Part shown: piece after piece, positions 50,108-60,094 of the stretch
How positions within the stretch are numbered: position 1 is the stretch's first letter
Layout: every line of letters begins with the position of its first letter
Assembly (NCBI RefSeq): GCF_001029435.1
Contig: NZ_LDOV01000037.1
Span: 162,706-226,705, forward strand
DNA from: Photobacterium aphoticum
Lineage (GTDB): Bacteria > Pseudomonadota > Gammaproteobacteria > Enterobacterales > Vibrionaceae
Direction of reading: 5' to 3'
DNA: 64,000 nucleotides
Position numbers and translations under genes: made by a program
The notes under the pieces: model-generated
The model's database searches: none
Told to the model about the DNA's origin: nothing
Seen by the model: only the letters and a program-made list of their open reading frames with translations

Positions 50108-52249
50108 ATGCTGGTCGTGATGGCGGTGCTCAATGCGTGCTTCCCGTTACCCCCGATTTATCCTCACGGCCCCGCCACGGTAGTGGTGAGCCGTGACGGC
50201 CAGATTTTGCGTGCCTTTGCCGATCAGCAAGGAGTACGCCGTTACCGTATCTCACCGGAGACGGTAACCCCGTTTTACCTGCACGCCTTACTGCATTACG
50301 AAGACCGCTGGTTCTATGTCCATCCGGGGATCAACCCGCTGGCGATAGTCCGTGCCGCCGGTCAATGGATGATGCATGGGCGGGTGATTTCCGGTGGGTC
50401 TACCTTAACCATGCAAGTGGCGCGTTTGATTGACCCGCATCAGCGTTCTATTCCTGGCAAAATCAAGCAAGCCTTCCGTGCCTTGCAGTTGGAATGGACG
50501 TACAGCAAAACAGAGATCCTCGGTTTCTATCTCAATCTCGCTCCGTTTGGTGGCAACATCCAAGGGGTAGAAGCGGCCGCGCAGCACTACTTTGGCAAAT
50601 CGGCCAATGCCCTGACCCAATCAGAAGCGGCGTTGCTGGTGGTGTTGCCCCAAAAGCCGTCCTATTACCGGCCGGATCGCTACCCTGAACGGGCCAAAGC
50701 GATGCGTAACAAAGTACTGCATCGGTTGGCGCAAAGCGATCTACTGGATGCGCGCAGTGTGCGTTTCCTGACGCAAGAATCCCTCGGCTTACATATGCAA
50801 AAGCGGCCGATACTGGCCCCGTTGCTGAGTCGTCACCTCAAACAAGCTGCGCCGCAAGCCGACGTGATCCGTACTACCATTGATCACAGCATTCAGCAGC
50901 GGGTGCAGCGGTTGTTGTCGTTGCTGCGTCATCAACTGCCGGTGAAAAGCTCGGCCGCTGTGGTGGTGGTCGATAATCAGCGGGCAGAAATTATTGCCTA
51001 TCAGGGCACGGCAGATTTTGCCGATCTCACCCGTTTTTCTCATGTGGATATGCCCAGAGCCACCCGTTCGCCCGGCTCAACCCTCAAGCCCTTTATTTAT
51101 GGCATGGCGTTGGATAACGGGCTGATCCACTCTGCCAGTTTGCTCAGTGATATTCCGTCTGTCTTTCAGGGCTATAAACCGCGTAATTTGAACGGCCGTT
51201 TTCAAGGCGCGATCAGTATGGATGAAGCGCTCAAGCAGTCGCTGAATATTCCGCTGATCCAAGTCTTTCATGCCTTAACCCCGAAAGCGTTTGATATGCA
51301 GCTGGCCGAGGTGGGGATCCAACTGGACCATGAAGAAGCGAACTTGTCGGTGGGATTGGGCGGCACCGGAACGGATTTGCTGACTCTCGTGAGCTTATAC
51401 CGCTCATTGGCCACTGGCGGGCAGGTACAACCGCTGCGCACGATATGGCAACCGGAATACCTGAATCCTTACAATGAGGCTGCCGGCCAAACATTGCTCT
51501 CTCCCGCCAGCAGCTGGATCATCTATAAAACGCTCAGTGAAATCACCGCGCCGGATCGGGTGGTGCCGACCATTCGTCGCCAAATCGCATGGAAGACCGG
51601 CACCAGTTACGGCTACCGGGATTTTTGGTCGGTCGGTGTGAGCCCTGATTATACCGTTGGGGTGTGGATTGGCCGGCCCGATGCCAGTCCGGTGGTGGGC
51701 TATTTGGGCGCAACCCAAGCCGCGCCACTGATGTTTGATACCTTTGATCAACTGCCGCGTGATCAGCGACAGGTAACGCGGCCCTCCTCGGTGGTGAAGC
51801 AGGTGATTTGCTGGCCGGGTGGGAAAGCCAAAGCCGCGACACCAGCTGATCAGTGTGCGATTCAAAAAGAGGCCTATACGGTGCGCGGTATTACGCCGCC
51901 CACCTTACAAACCGACGGGCAATTTATGCGGCCGTCGTTATCGGCGATCACCTGGCCGACTCAGCTGGCTAATTGGCAGCATATGAAAGGGATCCGACCT
52001 GCGGGGGGCAGTGATTCACAGCCCGTTGAAATTCAGCATATTAAATCCGGCCAGCATTATTTCACTGACCAACTGAAAGAATTACCGCTGGTGGCGAATA
52101 CCGACAGTCATGATCTGGTGTGGTACGTGAACCATCAGCCACACAGCGAGCCCGCGCTGACCTTAAACCGCTACGAAGGGCCTGTCACTGTAAGTGCCTG
52201 TTTAGAGGCCCAGTGCGATGTGAAGACTATCGTGGTGCATGGGCGCTGA
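50108..52249 (+). CDS. pbpC: Penicillin-binding protein 1C
   Basis: 713 residues from the first ATG at 50108. The glycosyltransferase domain has HYEDRWFYVHPGINP and ISGGSTLTMQVARLI. The transpeptidase domain has SPGSTLKPFIYG (active Ser), KQSLNIPLIQ and KTGTSYGYRDFW. A C-terminal PBP1C-specific beta domain (about 600-713) follows. It makes or repairs peptidoglycan in the periplasm. The ATG lies inside the membrane helix and has no ribosome site. The frame is open further upstream, and a fitting N-terminus (basic NRIGKW plus helix) would begin at an ATA at 50057 that overlaps the yfhM TAA. So the true start may be non-canonical and up to 17 codons earlier. Confidence 0.93.
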   Translation: MLVVMAVLNACFPLPPIYPHGPATVVVSRDGQILRAFADQQGVRRYRISPETVTPFYLHALLHYEDRWFYVHPGINPLAIVRAAGQWMMHGRVISGGSTLTMQVARLIDPHQRSIPGKIKQAFRALQLEWTYSKTEILGFYLNLAPFGGNIQGVEAAAQHYFGKSANALTQSEAALLVVLPQKPSYYRPDRYPERAKAMRNKVLHRLAQSDLLDARSVRFLTQESLGLHMQKRPILAPLLSRHLKQAAPQADVIRTTIDHSIQQRVQRLLSLLRHQLPVKSSAAVVVVDNQRAEIIAYQGTADFADLTRFSHVDMPRATRSPGSTLKPFIYGMALDNGLIHSASLLSDIPSVFQGYKPRNLNGRFQGAISMDEALKQSLNIPLIQVFHALTPKAFDMQLAEVGIQLDHEEANLSVGLGGTGTDLLTLVSLYRSLATGGQVQPLRTIWQPEYLNPYNEAAGQTLLSPASSWIIYKTLSEITAPDRVVPTIRRQIAWKTGTSYGYRDFWSVGVSPDYTVGVWIGRPDASPVVGYLGATQAAPLMFDTFDQLPRDQRQVTRPSSVVKQVICWPGGKAKAATPADQCAIQKEAYTVRGITPPTLQTDGQFMRPSLSAITWPTQLANWQHMKGIRPAGGSDSQPVEIQHIKSGQHYFTDQLKELPLVANTDSHDLVWYVNHQPHSEPALTLNRYEGPVTVSACLEAQCDVKTIVVHGR

Positions 52250-52478
52250 TACTGGCTGAATTTTTCATGTTCCACCCTGATCTCTTTTTCCTGTTTATTG
52301 TTCTCTTCATTTTCATCACCAATCCTTGATGTGTTGTTAGGTTTCCATTTTTGTGCGCCATGTTGTGTAAATTTTTTCAGTGCTATCGGTTTTGTGTCTG
52401 CGATCTCATACATATGGTGAAAAAATTATCAGAATAAGCGACATCAAATGGACGGTTGTTTACCTGGAGAATGGTGAA

Positions 52479-54038
52479 ATGAGTCATAACGTTGTTGCAA
52501 TTACTGCTTGTGCCGCTGGGATCGCGCACACCTACATGGCAGCAGAATCGTTTGAAGTCGCCGCAAGCGAGCACGGCTTTAAAGTCAAAGTGGAAACCCA
52601 AGGTTCGATCGGGGCTGAGAATGTCCTGACGGAAGCGGATGTGGAAGCGGCAGACGTGGTCATTATCGCGTCGGACATCGAAATCGAGATGGCCCGTTTT
52701 GTCGGCAAGAAGGTGTACAAAACCCGTCCGAAAGAAGCGATTAAAGATGCCAACGCGCTGGTGGCATTGGCGCTGAAAGAAGGCACCATTTTTGGCAGTA
52801 AAGGCACGGAAATTGGCAATATCACGCTAGGTAAATCCAGTGAAAATGGCTTCATTCAGCACATCATGAGCGGGATCTCGTACATGGTGCCGATGGTGAT
52901 TTCCGCTGGTCTGTTGCTGGCGATTGCTAACATTTTTGCCTTTCAGAAAGACGATTTAGGCCGCATGGTTGCGTGGGGCTTTGACCGCAATGATCCGGTT
53001 GGCGACTTGATGTACCACCTGTTCCAGGTCGGTAAAGTCGGCTTTACCCTGATGATCCCACTGTTTGCCGGCTTTGTGGCGAACTCCATTGCGTCCCGTC
53101 CGGCGATTGCCCCTGCGATGATCGGTGCGTATATCGCTAATGATCCGGCTTTCTTAGGCACGGAAACGGGCGGTGGCTTCCTGTCGGCGATTTTGGTGGC
53201 CTTCATTGTGGGCTACTTCATGCGTGCACTGAAAAAGATTAAATGGCCGAAAATTGTTCAGCCACTGGTGCCAATCATGATTTTGCCACTCATCGGCGTG
53301 TTCTTTATCACCATTGTCGTGAAGTACGGTATCGGTGGCCCCATCGCATCTGGCATGGGTGCGATGTATGACTGGCTGACATGGATGACCAACACCTATT
53401 CCGCATCAACCTTCATTATTGGTGCAATCATCGGTGCCATGATTGGTTTCGATTTCGGTGGCCCGGTGAACAAAACTGCCCTGATTTTCGGTACCGCTGT
53501 CTTTACGGATACGGTCGCTAAATACGGCATTGAAGGCGCGAACTTTGTACCGGGTACTGCAGCACAAGCGGCGATTTCAGTGGCACCATTGGGTATCTTC
53601 CTGGCGTCCATGCTGTTTAAGAACAAGTTCACGGCAACAGAGAAAATCTCCGCAAAATCTGCCTTTGGTATGGGTATTGTGGGCGTCACAGAAGGGGCAA
53701 TCCCATTTGCAGCGGTTAACCCAGTACAGATGATCACCGCCAGTGTGGCCGGTTCAGCGTTAGCGGGCGGCTTAGTGGGCTTCTTTGATGTGAAATTCTA
53801 CGGTGGTATCGGCTCACCATTGGGTACGTTCGTCGGTTATATCGAGCAGCCAATTCCGTTCGTGACATGGATCCTGTGTACCTTTGCCGGTATCACGTTA
53901 ACCGCTTTGATTATCGGTTTCTGGCGCAAGCCGGTTGAGGAAAACATTCCTGCTGATAGCACAACCACTACCACCCAAACGGACGATAACGGCACGCTGG
54001 CTCCCTCTGCAGCCGCAACCGCAGCACAGGCACAGTAA
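52479..54038 (+). CDS. PTS fructose-family EIIBC, probable mannoside transporter
   Basis: 519 residues from the ATG at 52479; the longer frame upstream is not coding. EIIB (about 1-100) has the phospho-Cys in ITACAAGIAHTYMAAESF. EIIC (about 120-500) has around nine to ten membrane helices with the family motifs GFDFGGPVNKTA and VTEGAIPFAAVNPV. The C-terminal tail is Thr/Ala-rich and flexible (TTTTTQTDDNGTLA). The next genes encode its EIIA and a GH38 alpha-mannosidase, as in the mannosylglycerate (mng) system, so the substrate is probably a phosphorylated mannoside. E. coli MngA instead fuses EIIA to the BC part. Confidence 0.93.
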   Translation: MSHNVVAITACAAGIAHTYMAAESFEVAASEHGFKVKVETQGSIGAENVLTEADVEAADVVIIASDIEIEMARFVGKKVYKTRPKEAIKDANALVALALKEGTIFGSKGTEIGNITLGKSSENGFIQHIMSGISYMVPMVISAGLLLAIANIFAFQKDDLGRMVAWGFDRNDPVGDLMYHLFQVGKVGFTLMIPLFAGFVANSIASRPAIAPAMIGAYIANDPAFLGTETGGGFLSAILVAFIVGYFMRALKKIKWPKIVQPLVPIMILPLIGVFFITIVVKYGIGGPIASGMGAMYDWLTWMTNTYSASTFIIGAIIGAMIGFDFGGPVNKTALIFGTAVFTDTVAKYGIEGANFVPGTAAQAAISVAPLGIFLASMLFKNKFTATEKISAKSAFGMGIVGVTEGAIPFAAVNPVQMITASVAGSALAGGLVGFFDVKFYGGIGSPLGTFVGYIEQPIPFVTWILCTFAGITLTALIIGFWRKPVEENIPADSTTTTTQTDDNGTLAPSAAATAAQAQ

Positions 54039-54047
54039 GGACACACG

Positions 54048-54494
54048 ATGAAAACAGTATTCCACCCAGAACATATTTTGTTGGATACCACATCCACGAC
54101 TCAAGCTGAGGTCTTCGCCTTTATTGCCGCCAAAGCCCATGAACGTGGTTACGTGGAGGATGCCGATGCTTTTGCTGCTGGCCTGCAAGCTCGCGAACTG
54201 CACGGCAGCACCGGACTGATGGGAGGCATGGCCATTCCCCATTGCAAACATGGCACTGTGAAACATGCCGGCGCGTTTGTGGTGCGCTTCTCTCACCCGA
54301 TTGAATGGGAAACCATGGATGAGCAGCCGGTGACCACGGTGATTTCGCTGACGATCCCAGAATCGGGCGATACCGACAATTTGCGCATGTTAGGTGCCTT
54401 GTCGCGCTGCATGATGCGCAAGCCATTCCGCGATACGTTACAGAGCGGCAATGCCGATGATGTACAAAACGCGATTGCCAGTGCGATTGCATGA
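54048..54494 (+). CDS. PTS fructose-family EIIA
   Basis: 148 residues, nine bases after the EIIBC stop, with AAGGA before the ATG. The EIIA(Fru) active His is in GGMAIPHCKHGTVK; ARELHGSTGLMGG precedes it and LSRCMMRKPFRDTL closes the domain. It receives phosphate from HPr and passes it to the EIIBC encoded upstream. Co-transcribed with EIIBC and GH38. Confidence 0.92.
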   Translation: MKTVFHPEHILLDTTSTTQAEVFAFIAAKAHERGYVEDADAFAAGLQARELHGSTGLMGGMAIPHCKHGTVKHAGAFVVRFSHPIEWETMDEQPVTTVISLTIPESGDTDNLRMLGALSRCMMRKPFRDTLQSGNADDVQNAIASAIA

Positions 54495-54522
54495 TCCTGA
54501 TGGGCGGAAGTGAGCAGCAGTA

Positions 54523-57195
54523 ATGGATAAAACCGCAAAGACATGCCATGTCATTCCCCACACCCACTGGGATTTTGAGTGGTATTTCTCGACACACGAA
54601 TCCCTCATTCAGCTGATTTATCATATGGATGAGGTAATGACGGCACTGGAAACCGGCCAGACACAAACCTATTTGTTGGATGGTCAGTTGAGTATCGTGG
54701 AAGATTATCTGGCCCATTGTCCTGAACACACCGAGCGGTTTACCCGCTTGGTGCAAGACGGAAAATTGATTATCGGCCCGTGGTACAGCCAGACTGATCA
54801 GCTGATCATCAGTGGTGAGTCCATCGTCCGTAACCTGGCGATGGGCATGCAGATTGGCGCACAATTTGGTCCGGTGATGAAAATCGGCTACGTGCCGGAC
54901 TCGTTCGGTCAAAGCATCGACATGCCGAAAATTTATCGTGGGGTCGGCATTGATAAAACCGTGTTCTGGCGTGGTCTTTCGACGGATGTTTGCCCGACGC
55001 GCGAGTTCATCTGGACATGCGAAGACGGCAGTCAGGTCCGTGGTTACAACATCAAAAACGGCTATTTTGTCGGCTCTTACGTGATGGATTTTGACGATCC
55101 AACGCCGCTGTGCCAACAAGCCGAAGAAGGCACGCTCGCAAACAATATCGCCATCCCGCTGGGGGGCGATCAACGCTATGTCGACAAAGAGATTGCTTCA
55201 CGGTTGGCGGTATGTAATCAGTCGACGGCGGACTATGAACTGGTAGAAAGCAGCTACGATCAGCTCTTTAAAGCGTTAGACGCTGAAGGGCGCGATTGGC
55301 CGACGATTAGTGGTGAATTGATAGACGGGCAGGTTTCGAAGATCCACCGCTCCATTTATTCATCCCGTTACGATCATAAATTCTTCAATGACAAGATTGA
55401 ACGCCGTTTGTGCTACCAGCTAGAGCCTTTGATGGTGATGGCGGCGCAGCACGGCATTAAGCCTAAACGCACCTTGTTGGATCAAGTGTGGAAAGTCTTG
55501 ATGCGTAACCACGCCCACGATAGTGCGGGTGGCTGTAACACCGACAAGACCAACAAGATCATCTTGGCACGCTATGAGCAGGCCGATCAGATGTCGGGCT
55601 CGGCAGTGGATTACCTTGTACGTAAACTGGCTGACTCGCAACCGCAAGCGGCACAAGGCGGCATTGATGGACGTATCACCCTGTTCAATACCCTGCCATT
55701 TGGGCGCGAGCCGTTAATTCAGATGAGCATTGCCACGGAGCAGCCACACTTTGTGTTGCAGGATATCAACGGGCATCCCATTGCCTTTGATGTATTGGCA
55801 CAAGAGCCTATTTACCGGGGCAGTATTCAGCGCGATCCAAGCCAGAATGATCCGTCACTCTATTACTACCAAACGCAGGTGGCTTTCTATTATGCGCTGC
55901 CACCGTCGGGCTTTGTTAGCATTCAGGTGCGTGACGCTCAAGTCGAGGAAGCGCTCACCGTTTGTGCGTTGACGCCATGTGATGCGACGACGCAGAGTGA
56001 GATCAGCATCAGCAATGATCGCTACCAGTTGTCGGTAAAAGACGGCCAAATCACGCTGTTTGACCACCAATTACAGCAAGCGTGGCCGAACTGCCTGACG
56101 TTGCTGGATATGGGGGATGACGGTGACACGTACGATTATTCACCGCCAGCACAAGATTGGTTATTAACGCTTGATTGGCGAGAGTCACGCTTCTCTGTTC
56201 AGCAAGGTCAGCACTTACAGACCCTGTTTATTGAAGGTGAGTGGGCGCTGCCGCAAGATTTGACGGCCCGTGCTGAGCGGCTGTGTAATGGTCACATGGG
56301 ATACAGCTTGGCGATCAGCCTGAGTGATGCAGCCAGTCCGTTGACGATGCGGGTTGAACTGGATAATCAGGTCGATGATCACCGTGTGCAATTGGTGGTA
56401 AGCGCCCCGTTTAATACCGAAACCTCGTGGTCAGATACGCCGTTTGGTGTGGTGGAACGTGCCAATACGCCGGCCCATTTGCATGATTGGCGTGAAGCTG
56501 GCTGGAAGGAAGAGCCGAGCCCGATTTACCCGATGTTGCACATGGCGAACCTACACAACGATGAAATGAGCCTCACCGTGCTGGCCAAAGGCGTCAAAGA
56601 GTATGAGATGCGCGCGGATAACCAGCTGGCGCTGACGTTATTCCGAGGTGTGGGTTGGTTAGGCAAGCCGGATCTGCAACGCCGTCCGGGTATTGCGTCG
56701 GGTCAGCAGTTTAAATACATCCCAACGCCAGATAGCCAACTACGCGGCCCTATTGAAGCCGAGTTTGCGGTGGTGATTGACCGTCAGTTTGATGCGGCGG
56801 CGATACAGCGCGCCTGGCAGCAGTATGCGGTGGATGTGTTGCCGTACCAAGCGCAGTCTCTCAATCAATTTACCAACACGCTCAAGTACTTTGTGATGCA
56901 TCCGTTGACGCACAAGGTCGCCGATCACGCACAAGGGATCACTCTGCAATCCGATGAATTGGTGCTGAGCGCCTTGAAACCGACCATGTCGGGTGACGGT
57001 GTGTTGATCCGCGTGTACAACCCGAGTTCGCAGACCGTCGCCTCGGCCGGTGAGTTACATTTGCCGATGGCGTTCCGTGAAATGGTCGAAGTGAATTTAT
57101 GTGAACACCCTGTCGCCACCCCCGTGGTGTGTTTAGGCACGGTGCCGTTGGTTCACTTCAAACCGAAACAGATCCGCAGTTTTATCGTTCGTTGA
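54523..57195 (+). CDS. mngB: GH38 alpha-mannosidase, MngB (mannosylglycerate hydrolase) type
   Basis: 890 residues (E. coli MngB 877). The N-terminal GH38 catalytic barrel has VIPHTHWDFEWYFSTHES (Zn ligands), LIIGPWYSQTDQLIISGES, the nucleophile Asp in GYVPDSFGQSID, FWRGLS, and later RNHAHDSAGGCNTDKT. The C-terminal beta domains include FNTLPFGREPL. It is cytoplasmic (no signal peptide) and should hydrolyse alpha-mannosides that arrive as 6-phosphates through the PTS encoded upstream. It is 28 bases after EIIA and last in the operon. Mannosylglycerate is one candidate substrate; the convergent beta-mannosidase suggests a wider mannoside range. Confidence 0.9.
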   Translation: MDKTAKTCHVIPHTHWDFEWYFSTHESLIQLIYHMDEVMTALETGQTQTYLLDGQLSIVEDYLAHCPEHTERFTRLVQDGKLIIGPWYSQTDQLIISGESIVRNLAMGMQIGAQFGPVMKIGYVPDSFGQSIDMPKIYRGVGIDKTVFWRGLSTDVCPTREFIWTCEDGSQVRGYNIKNGYFVGSYVMDFDDPTPLCQQAEEGTLANNIAIPLGGDQRYVDKEIASRLAVCNQSTADYELVESSYDQLFKALDAEGRDWPTISGELIDGQVSKIHRSIYSSRYDHKFFNDKIERRLCYQLEPLMVMAAQHGIKPKRTLLDQVWKVLMRNHAHDSAGGCNTDKTNKIILARYEQADQMSGSAVDYLVRKLADSQPQAAQGGIDGRITLFNTLPFGREPLIQMSIATEQPHFVLQDINGHPIAFDVLAQEPIYRGSIQRDPSQNDPSLYYYQTQVAFYYALPPSGFVSIQVRDAQVEEALTVCALTPCDATTQSEISISNDRYQLSVKDGQITLFDHQLQQAWPNCLTLLDMGDDGDTYDYSPPAQDWLLTLDWRESRFSVQQGQHLQTLFIEGEWALPQDLTARAERLCNGHMGYSLAISLSDAASPLTMRVELDNQVDDHRVQLVVSAPFNTETSWSDTPFGVVERANTPAHLHDWREAGWKEEPSPIYPMLHMANLHNDEMSLTVLAKGVKEYEMRADNQLALTLFRGVGWLGKPDLQRRPGIASGQQFKYIPTPDSQLRGPIEAEFAVVIDRQFDAAAIQRAWQQYAVDVLPYQAQSLNQFTNTLKYFVMHPLTHKVADHAQGITLQSDELVLSALKPTMSGDGVLIRVYNPSSQTVASAGELHLPMAFREMVEVNLCEHPVATPVVCLGTVPLVHFKPKQIRSFIVR

Positions 57196-57224
57196 TCCGT
57201 CCCTTTCCACTGTTAGTGATGTTT

Positions 57225-57252
57225 GCCGGCATTCATTGCCGGCTTTTTTTTA
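57225..57252 (+). terminator. Terminator of the EIIBC-EIIA-GH38 operon
   Basis: GCCGGCA (57225-57231), loop TTCAT, TGCCGGC (57237-57243), then eight T. Confidence 0.9.
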
Positions 57253-57267
57253 TTTGTGCGCTCCCAG

Positions 57268-57316
57268 AAAATAAAAAGGGAAGCTGATATCAAGTTGGAT
57301 ATCGCTTCCCTTTCGA
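57268..57316 (-). terminator. Terminator of the GH2 gene
   Basis: AAAGGGAAGC (57275-57284) pairs with GCTTCCCTTT (57304-57313), and GATATC (57286-57291) with GATATC (57298-57303) inside it. On the reverse strand a TTTTTATTTT run follows. Confidence 0.85.
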
Positions 57317-57372
57317 TTTTTATGAGCCGTTTTAGGTATCAGCCTTCGTTATCGGCATGACGGCATGAGTTT

Positions 57373-59853
57373 TTAGTACGTCTCACGCAGGTGATAAATA
57401 CGCAAATTCTTCGCTAATTCCTCGGCGGTTACATCGCCTTCATAGCGCACGCGTTTGGTTTGCCCGGTAATAGCCGATGGTAATAACGTGAAGCTGGAGG
57501 CATCAAAGCGGCCTTCGCCTTCAAACTCGAGATGGACAAACAGCGCCGGTTTATCGGTGTCGATATCTACCCATAGGCCTTTGTCATCCTCAGTAATCTG
57601 CCAGGTGAGGTTAGCGTGCTCTAATTTGGCTTGCTTGAACAAGGCGGGATAGTGGCTGTTTTCAATCACGCATTCTTCACCGCTTTGATCTGTGCATTGC
57701 AGGCGAACATGGTAGAAGTACTCACGCGCGTCAGCGACTGAGGCATCTTGTGTCGCAGGTGCCGTCCATACAATGGCGCTGCTGTCTGCGGCAAGCGTCG
57801 TTTCAATATCCCACGTGGCCATCACGTCGCCGTCCCAGCAGATCTGCATGACTTGGCCCTGTGTCGGTATGCTGTGGTGTTTATCGTTGACGGCATGCAG
57901 GCTGAGTGTGCCGTTATCATCAATGAAGGTCGCCAGTTGTGGAGCAAAGAAGCGTTTGGCATGGTAATGCAGTTGCTTCCAACGGCCGGTATATTCAATG
58001 CTCGACCATGAACTGACCGGCCAGCAGTCATTCAACTGCCAGTACAAAATGCCACGACAATGGGCTTTGTGGGCGCGCCAGAATTCACTGGCGGTTTTGA
58101 TTGCCAGCGCCTGTTGTACTTGGCTCAGGTACAGCATGTTGTCGAAGGTGTTCGGAAAGCGGAAATAACGCGTGAACATCTCGGTGATGATGCTGTTACC
58201 TCGGGCGTTTTTCTGATGCTGCTCAAAGGTCGGTGACGTGACGTTCCAGTCTTCTTGCTCGGCATAGGTTTTTACCGTCGGCAACGAAGGCCATGACTGG
58301 TAGCCAAATTCCGAGCAGAAGCGGGGTTTCACGGAGTGGTAAGCATCCAGCGATTTGCCCGAGTGCCACACATCCCAGAAGTGCATGTCGCCGCAGTTAT
58401 CATCGTGCCATGCATCACCAAAATCTAACTCGCCGTTACACGGTGAGCTGGCCCAGAAGCTGCGGGTTGGATCTTCTTGCGCTACCGTTTGTGCCAGCAT
58501 GCGGTTAAGGCGGTCGTAGTTCACCACGTATTTCTCGCGGTTCGCACGCGATTCCGGGTACCAGTTAATCGCCCCAATCACTTCGTTATCGCCACACCAC
58601 AACGCCAGTGACGGGTGATCCGCTAAGCGACGTACCTGATCGCGCACTTCTTTTTCCACATCGGCCAAGAAGTCCGGTGTGGATGGATACAGCGCGCAGG
58701 CAAACATCAAATCCTGCCAAATCAGGATCCCTAATTCATCACACAGCTCATAGAAAATGTCGTGTTCATACATGCCGCCGCCCCAAATGCGGATCATGTT
58801 CATGTTGGCTGCGACCGCATCTTCCAATAAACGGCGGTAGCGTTCCGGCGTATGGCGTGCCGGCAGGGCATCAAGCGGGATCCAGTTCGCGCCTTTGGCG
58901 GTAATGGCGCAGTCATTGACCATGAACGTCATGGCGCTGCCAATGTCATCTACCGTGGTATCCAGCGTGAGTTTGCGCAGGCCGATTTGCTTAGTGATGC
59001 TTTGCTCGTTGAGTGAGACCGTCAGCGGATACAGCGGTTGTTCGCCATAACCGGCTGGCCACCAACGTTTTGGATCGGTAATCGTGAACGTATGCTGCAC
59101 CTGATGTGTGCCGGTAAGCGCTGCGGGTACGTCAATCTGGTGTGTTTGCTCATCAAAGCACAAGGACAATGTGGCGGGAGTATCACAGGCGACCACTTGC
59201 TCGTAGTCAGTTGTCACTGTGAGTTGGCAGCTGCCGTCATCCAGCCATGTTTGTGTGGTACGTGTCTGTAATAGACGGGTGTGTTGAATCGGCTCTAAAG
59301 ATAACGAGTCATACACGCCGCTGACTAACAGGCAGATCCCCCAGTCCCAACCTGCGTGACATTGGGTTTTGCGCAGGGTGTTCATGTGGGGGATTTGGTT
59401 ATTGCCTACCGCCCATGGCACAGGGAACGGCAGTTTATCAGCACGCTTGGCAGCTTCTACATCGTTTCTTGCCAGCGTTATTGTGATGCGGTTTTCGCCC
59501 TCTTGAACAAACGGCAGCACATCGGCGCGGTAGCGGCGGAACATGTTGTCACACTGCAGAGCAACCTGATCGTTGAGGGTAATGGTGGCCATGGTGTCGA
59601 CAAATGCCAGGCAAAGATCCAGCGCATGCATGTCTGCCCAGCGAGGGTCGTAATCGAAGGTGCGTGTCAGTACCCACTCACTCTCGCTGACCCACTGTAC
59701 ATCCTTTTCATTACAGCCAAGATACGGATTGGGTAGGGTGTTGTGCGTGATCAAGGCACTGTGAATATCGCCCGGCAGGGCACACGGGATCGCAATATGA
59801 GGATGCTGTGGCGAGGTCAGTTGCCACTCACCGTCCAGTAAGAAAGTAGACAC
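57373..59853 (-). CDS. GH2 beta-mannosidase
   Basis: 826 residues, GTG start with CAGGAG seven bases before. GH2 beta-mannosidase plan: N-terminal jelly roll (MSTFLLDGEWQLTS, ALPGDIHSAL), Ig-like domain, then the catalytic barrel. The barrel holds NMIRIWGGGMYE, LWCGDNEVIG (acid/base Glu), RFCSEFGYQSWPS (nucleophile Glu) and GILYWQLNDCWPVSSW. There is no signal peptide, so it acts in the cytoplasm on beta-mannosides such as mannobiose or N-glycan core pieces. It is convergent with the GH38 operon and divergent from the RpiR regulator, which probably controls it. The C-terminal sandwich extends to the end without truncation. Confidence 0.93.
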   Translation of the reverse strand: MSTFLLDGEWQLTSPQHPHIAIPCALPGDIHSALITHNTLPNPYLGCNEKDVQWVSESEWVLTRTFDYDPRWADMHALDLCLAFVDTMATITLNDQVALQCDNMFRRYRADVLPFVQEGENRITITLARNDVEAAKRADKLPFPVPWAVGNNQIPHMNTLRKTQCHAGWDWGICLLVSGVYDSLSLEPIQHTRLLQTRTTQTWLDDGSCQLTVTTDYEQVVACDTPATLSLCFDEQTHQIDVPAALTGTHQVQHTFTITDPKRWWPAGYGEQPLYPLTVSLNEQSITKQIGLRKLTLDTTVDDIGSAMTFMVNDCAITAKGANWIPLDALPARHTPERYRRLLEDAVAANMNMIRIWGGGMYEHDIFYELCDELGILIWQDLMFACALYPSTPDFLADVEKEVRDQVRRLADHPSLALWCGDNEVIGAINWYPESRANREKYVVNYDRLNRMLAQTVAQEDPTRSFWASSPCNGELDFGDAWHDDNCGDMHFWDVWHSGKSLDAYHSVKPRFCSEFGYQSWPSLPTVKTYAEQEDWNVTSPTFEQHQKNARGNSIITEMFTRYFRFPNTFDNMLYLSQVQQALAIKTASEFWRAHKAHCRGILYWQLNDCWPVSSWSSIEYTGRWKQLHYHAKRFFAPQLATFIDDNGTLSLHAVNDKHHSIPTQGQVMQICWDGDVMATWDIETTLAADSSAIVWTAPATQDASVADAREYFYHVRLQCTDQSGEECVIENSHYPALFKQAKLEHANLTWQITEDDKGLWVDIDTDKPALFVHLEFEGEGRFDASSFTLLPSAITGQTKRVRYEGDVTAEELAKNLRIYHLRETY

Positions 59854-60094
59854 GGAAAACTCCTGTTGTATGTGCCGATATTGAGGCCAGTATAGGGGGC
59901 AGTCAGGGCGGCGAGGATAGGATTAACGTAGCAATAACTGGACATATGTACCCTTTTTTTCGTTTTGTGATGTGAGATGACCACGCAAAACAATGAAAAT
60001 ATTTTCAGTATTCATCACGGATTTAGATTGCCTGCGCTATTATGCTGAAATTGTTTTCTTTTTTGTTGGCAATGTCAGGGCGAAGGTCATTAGC

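Noticed and set aside
52330..52440. CRP-like site before the EIIBC gene (TGTGT-N6-TCTCA)
   Set aside because: Both halves deviate from TGTGA/TCACA; too weak without alignment to relatives.
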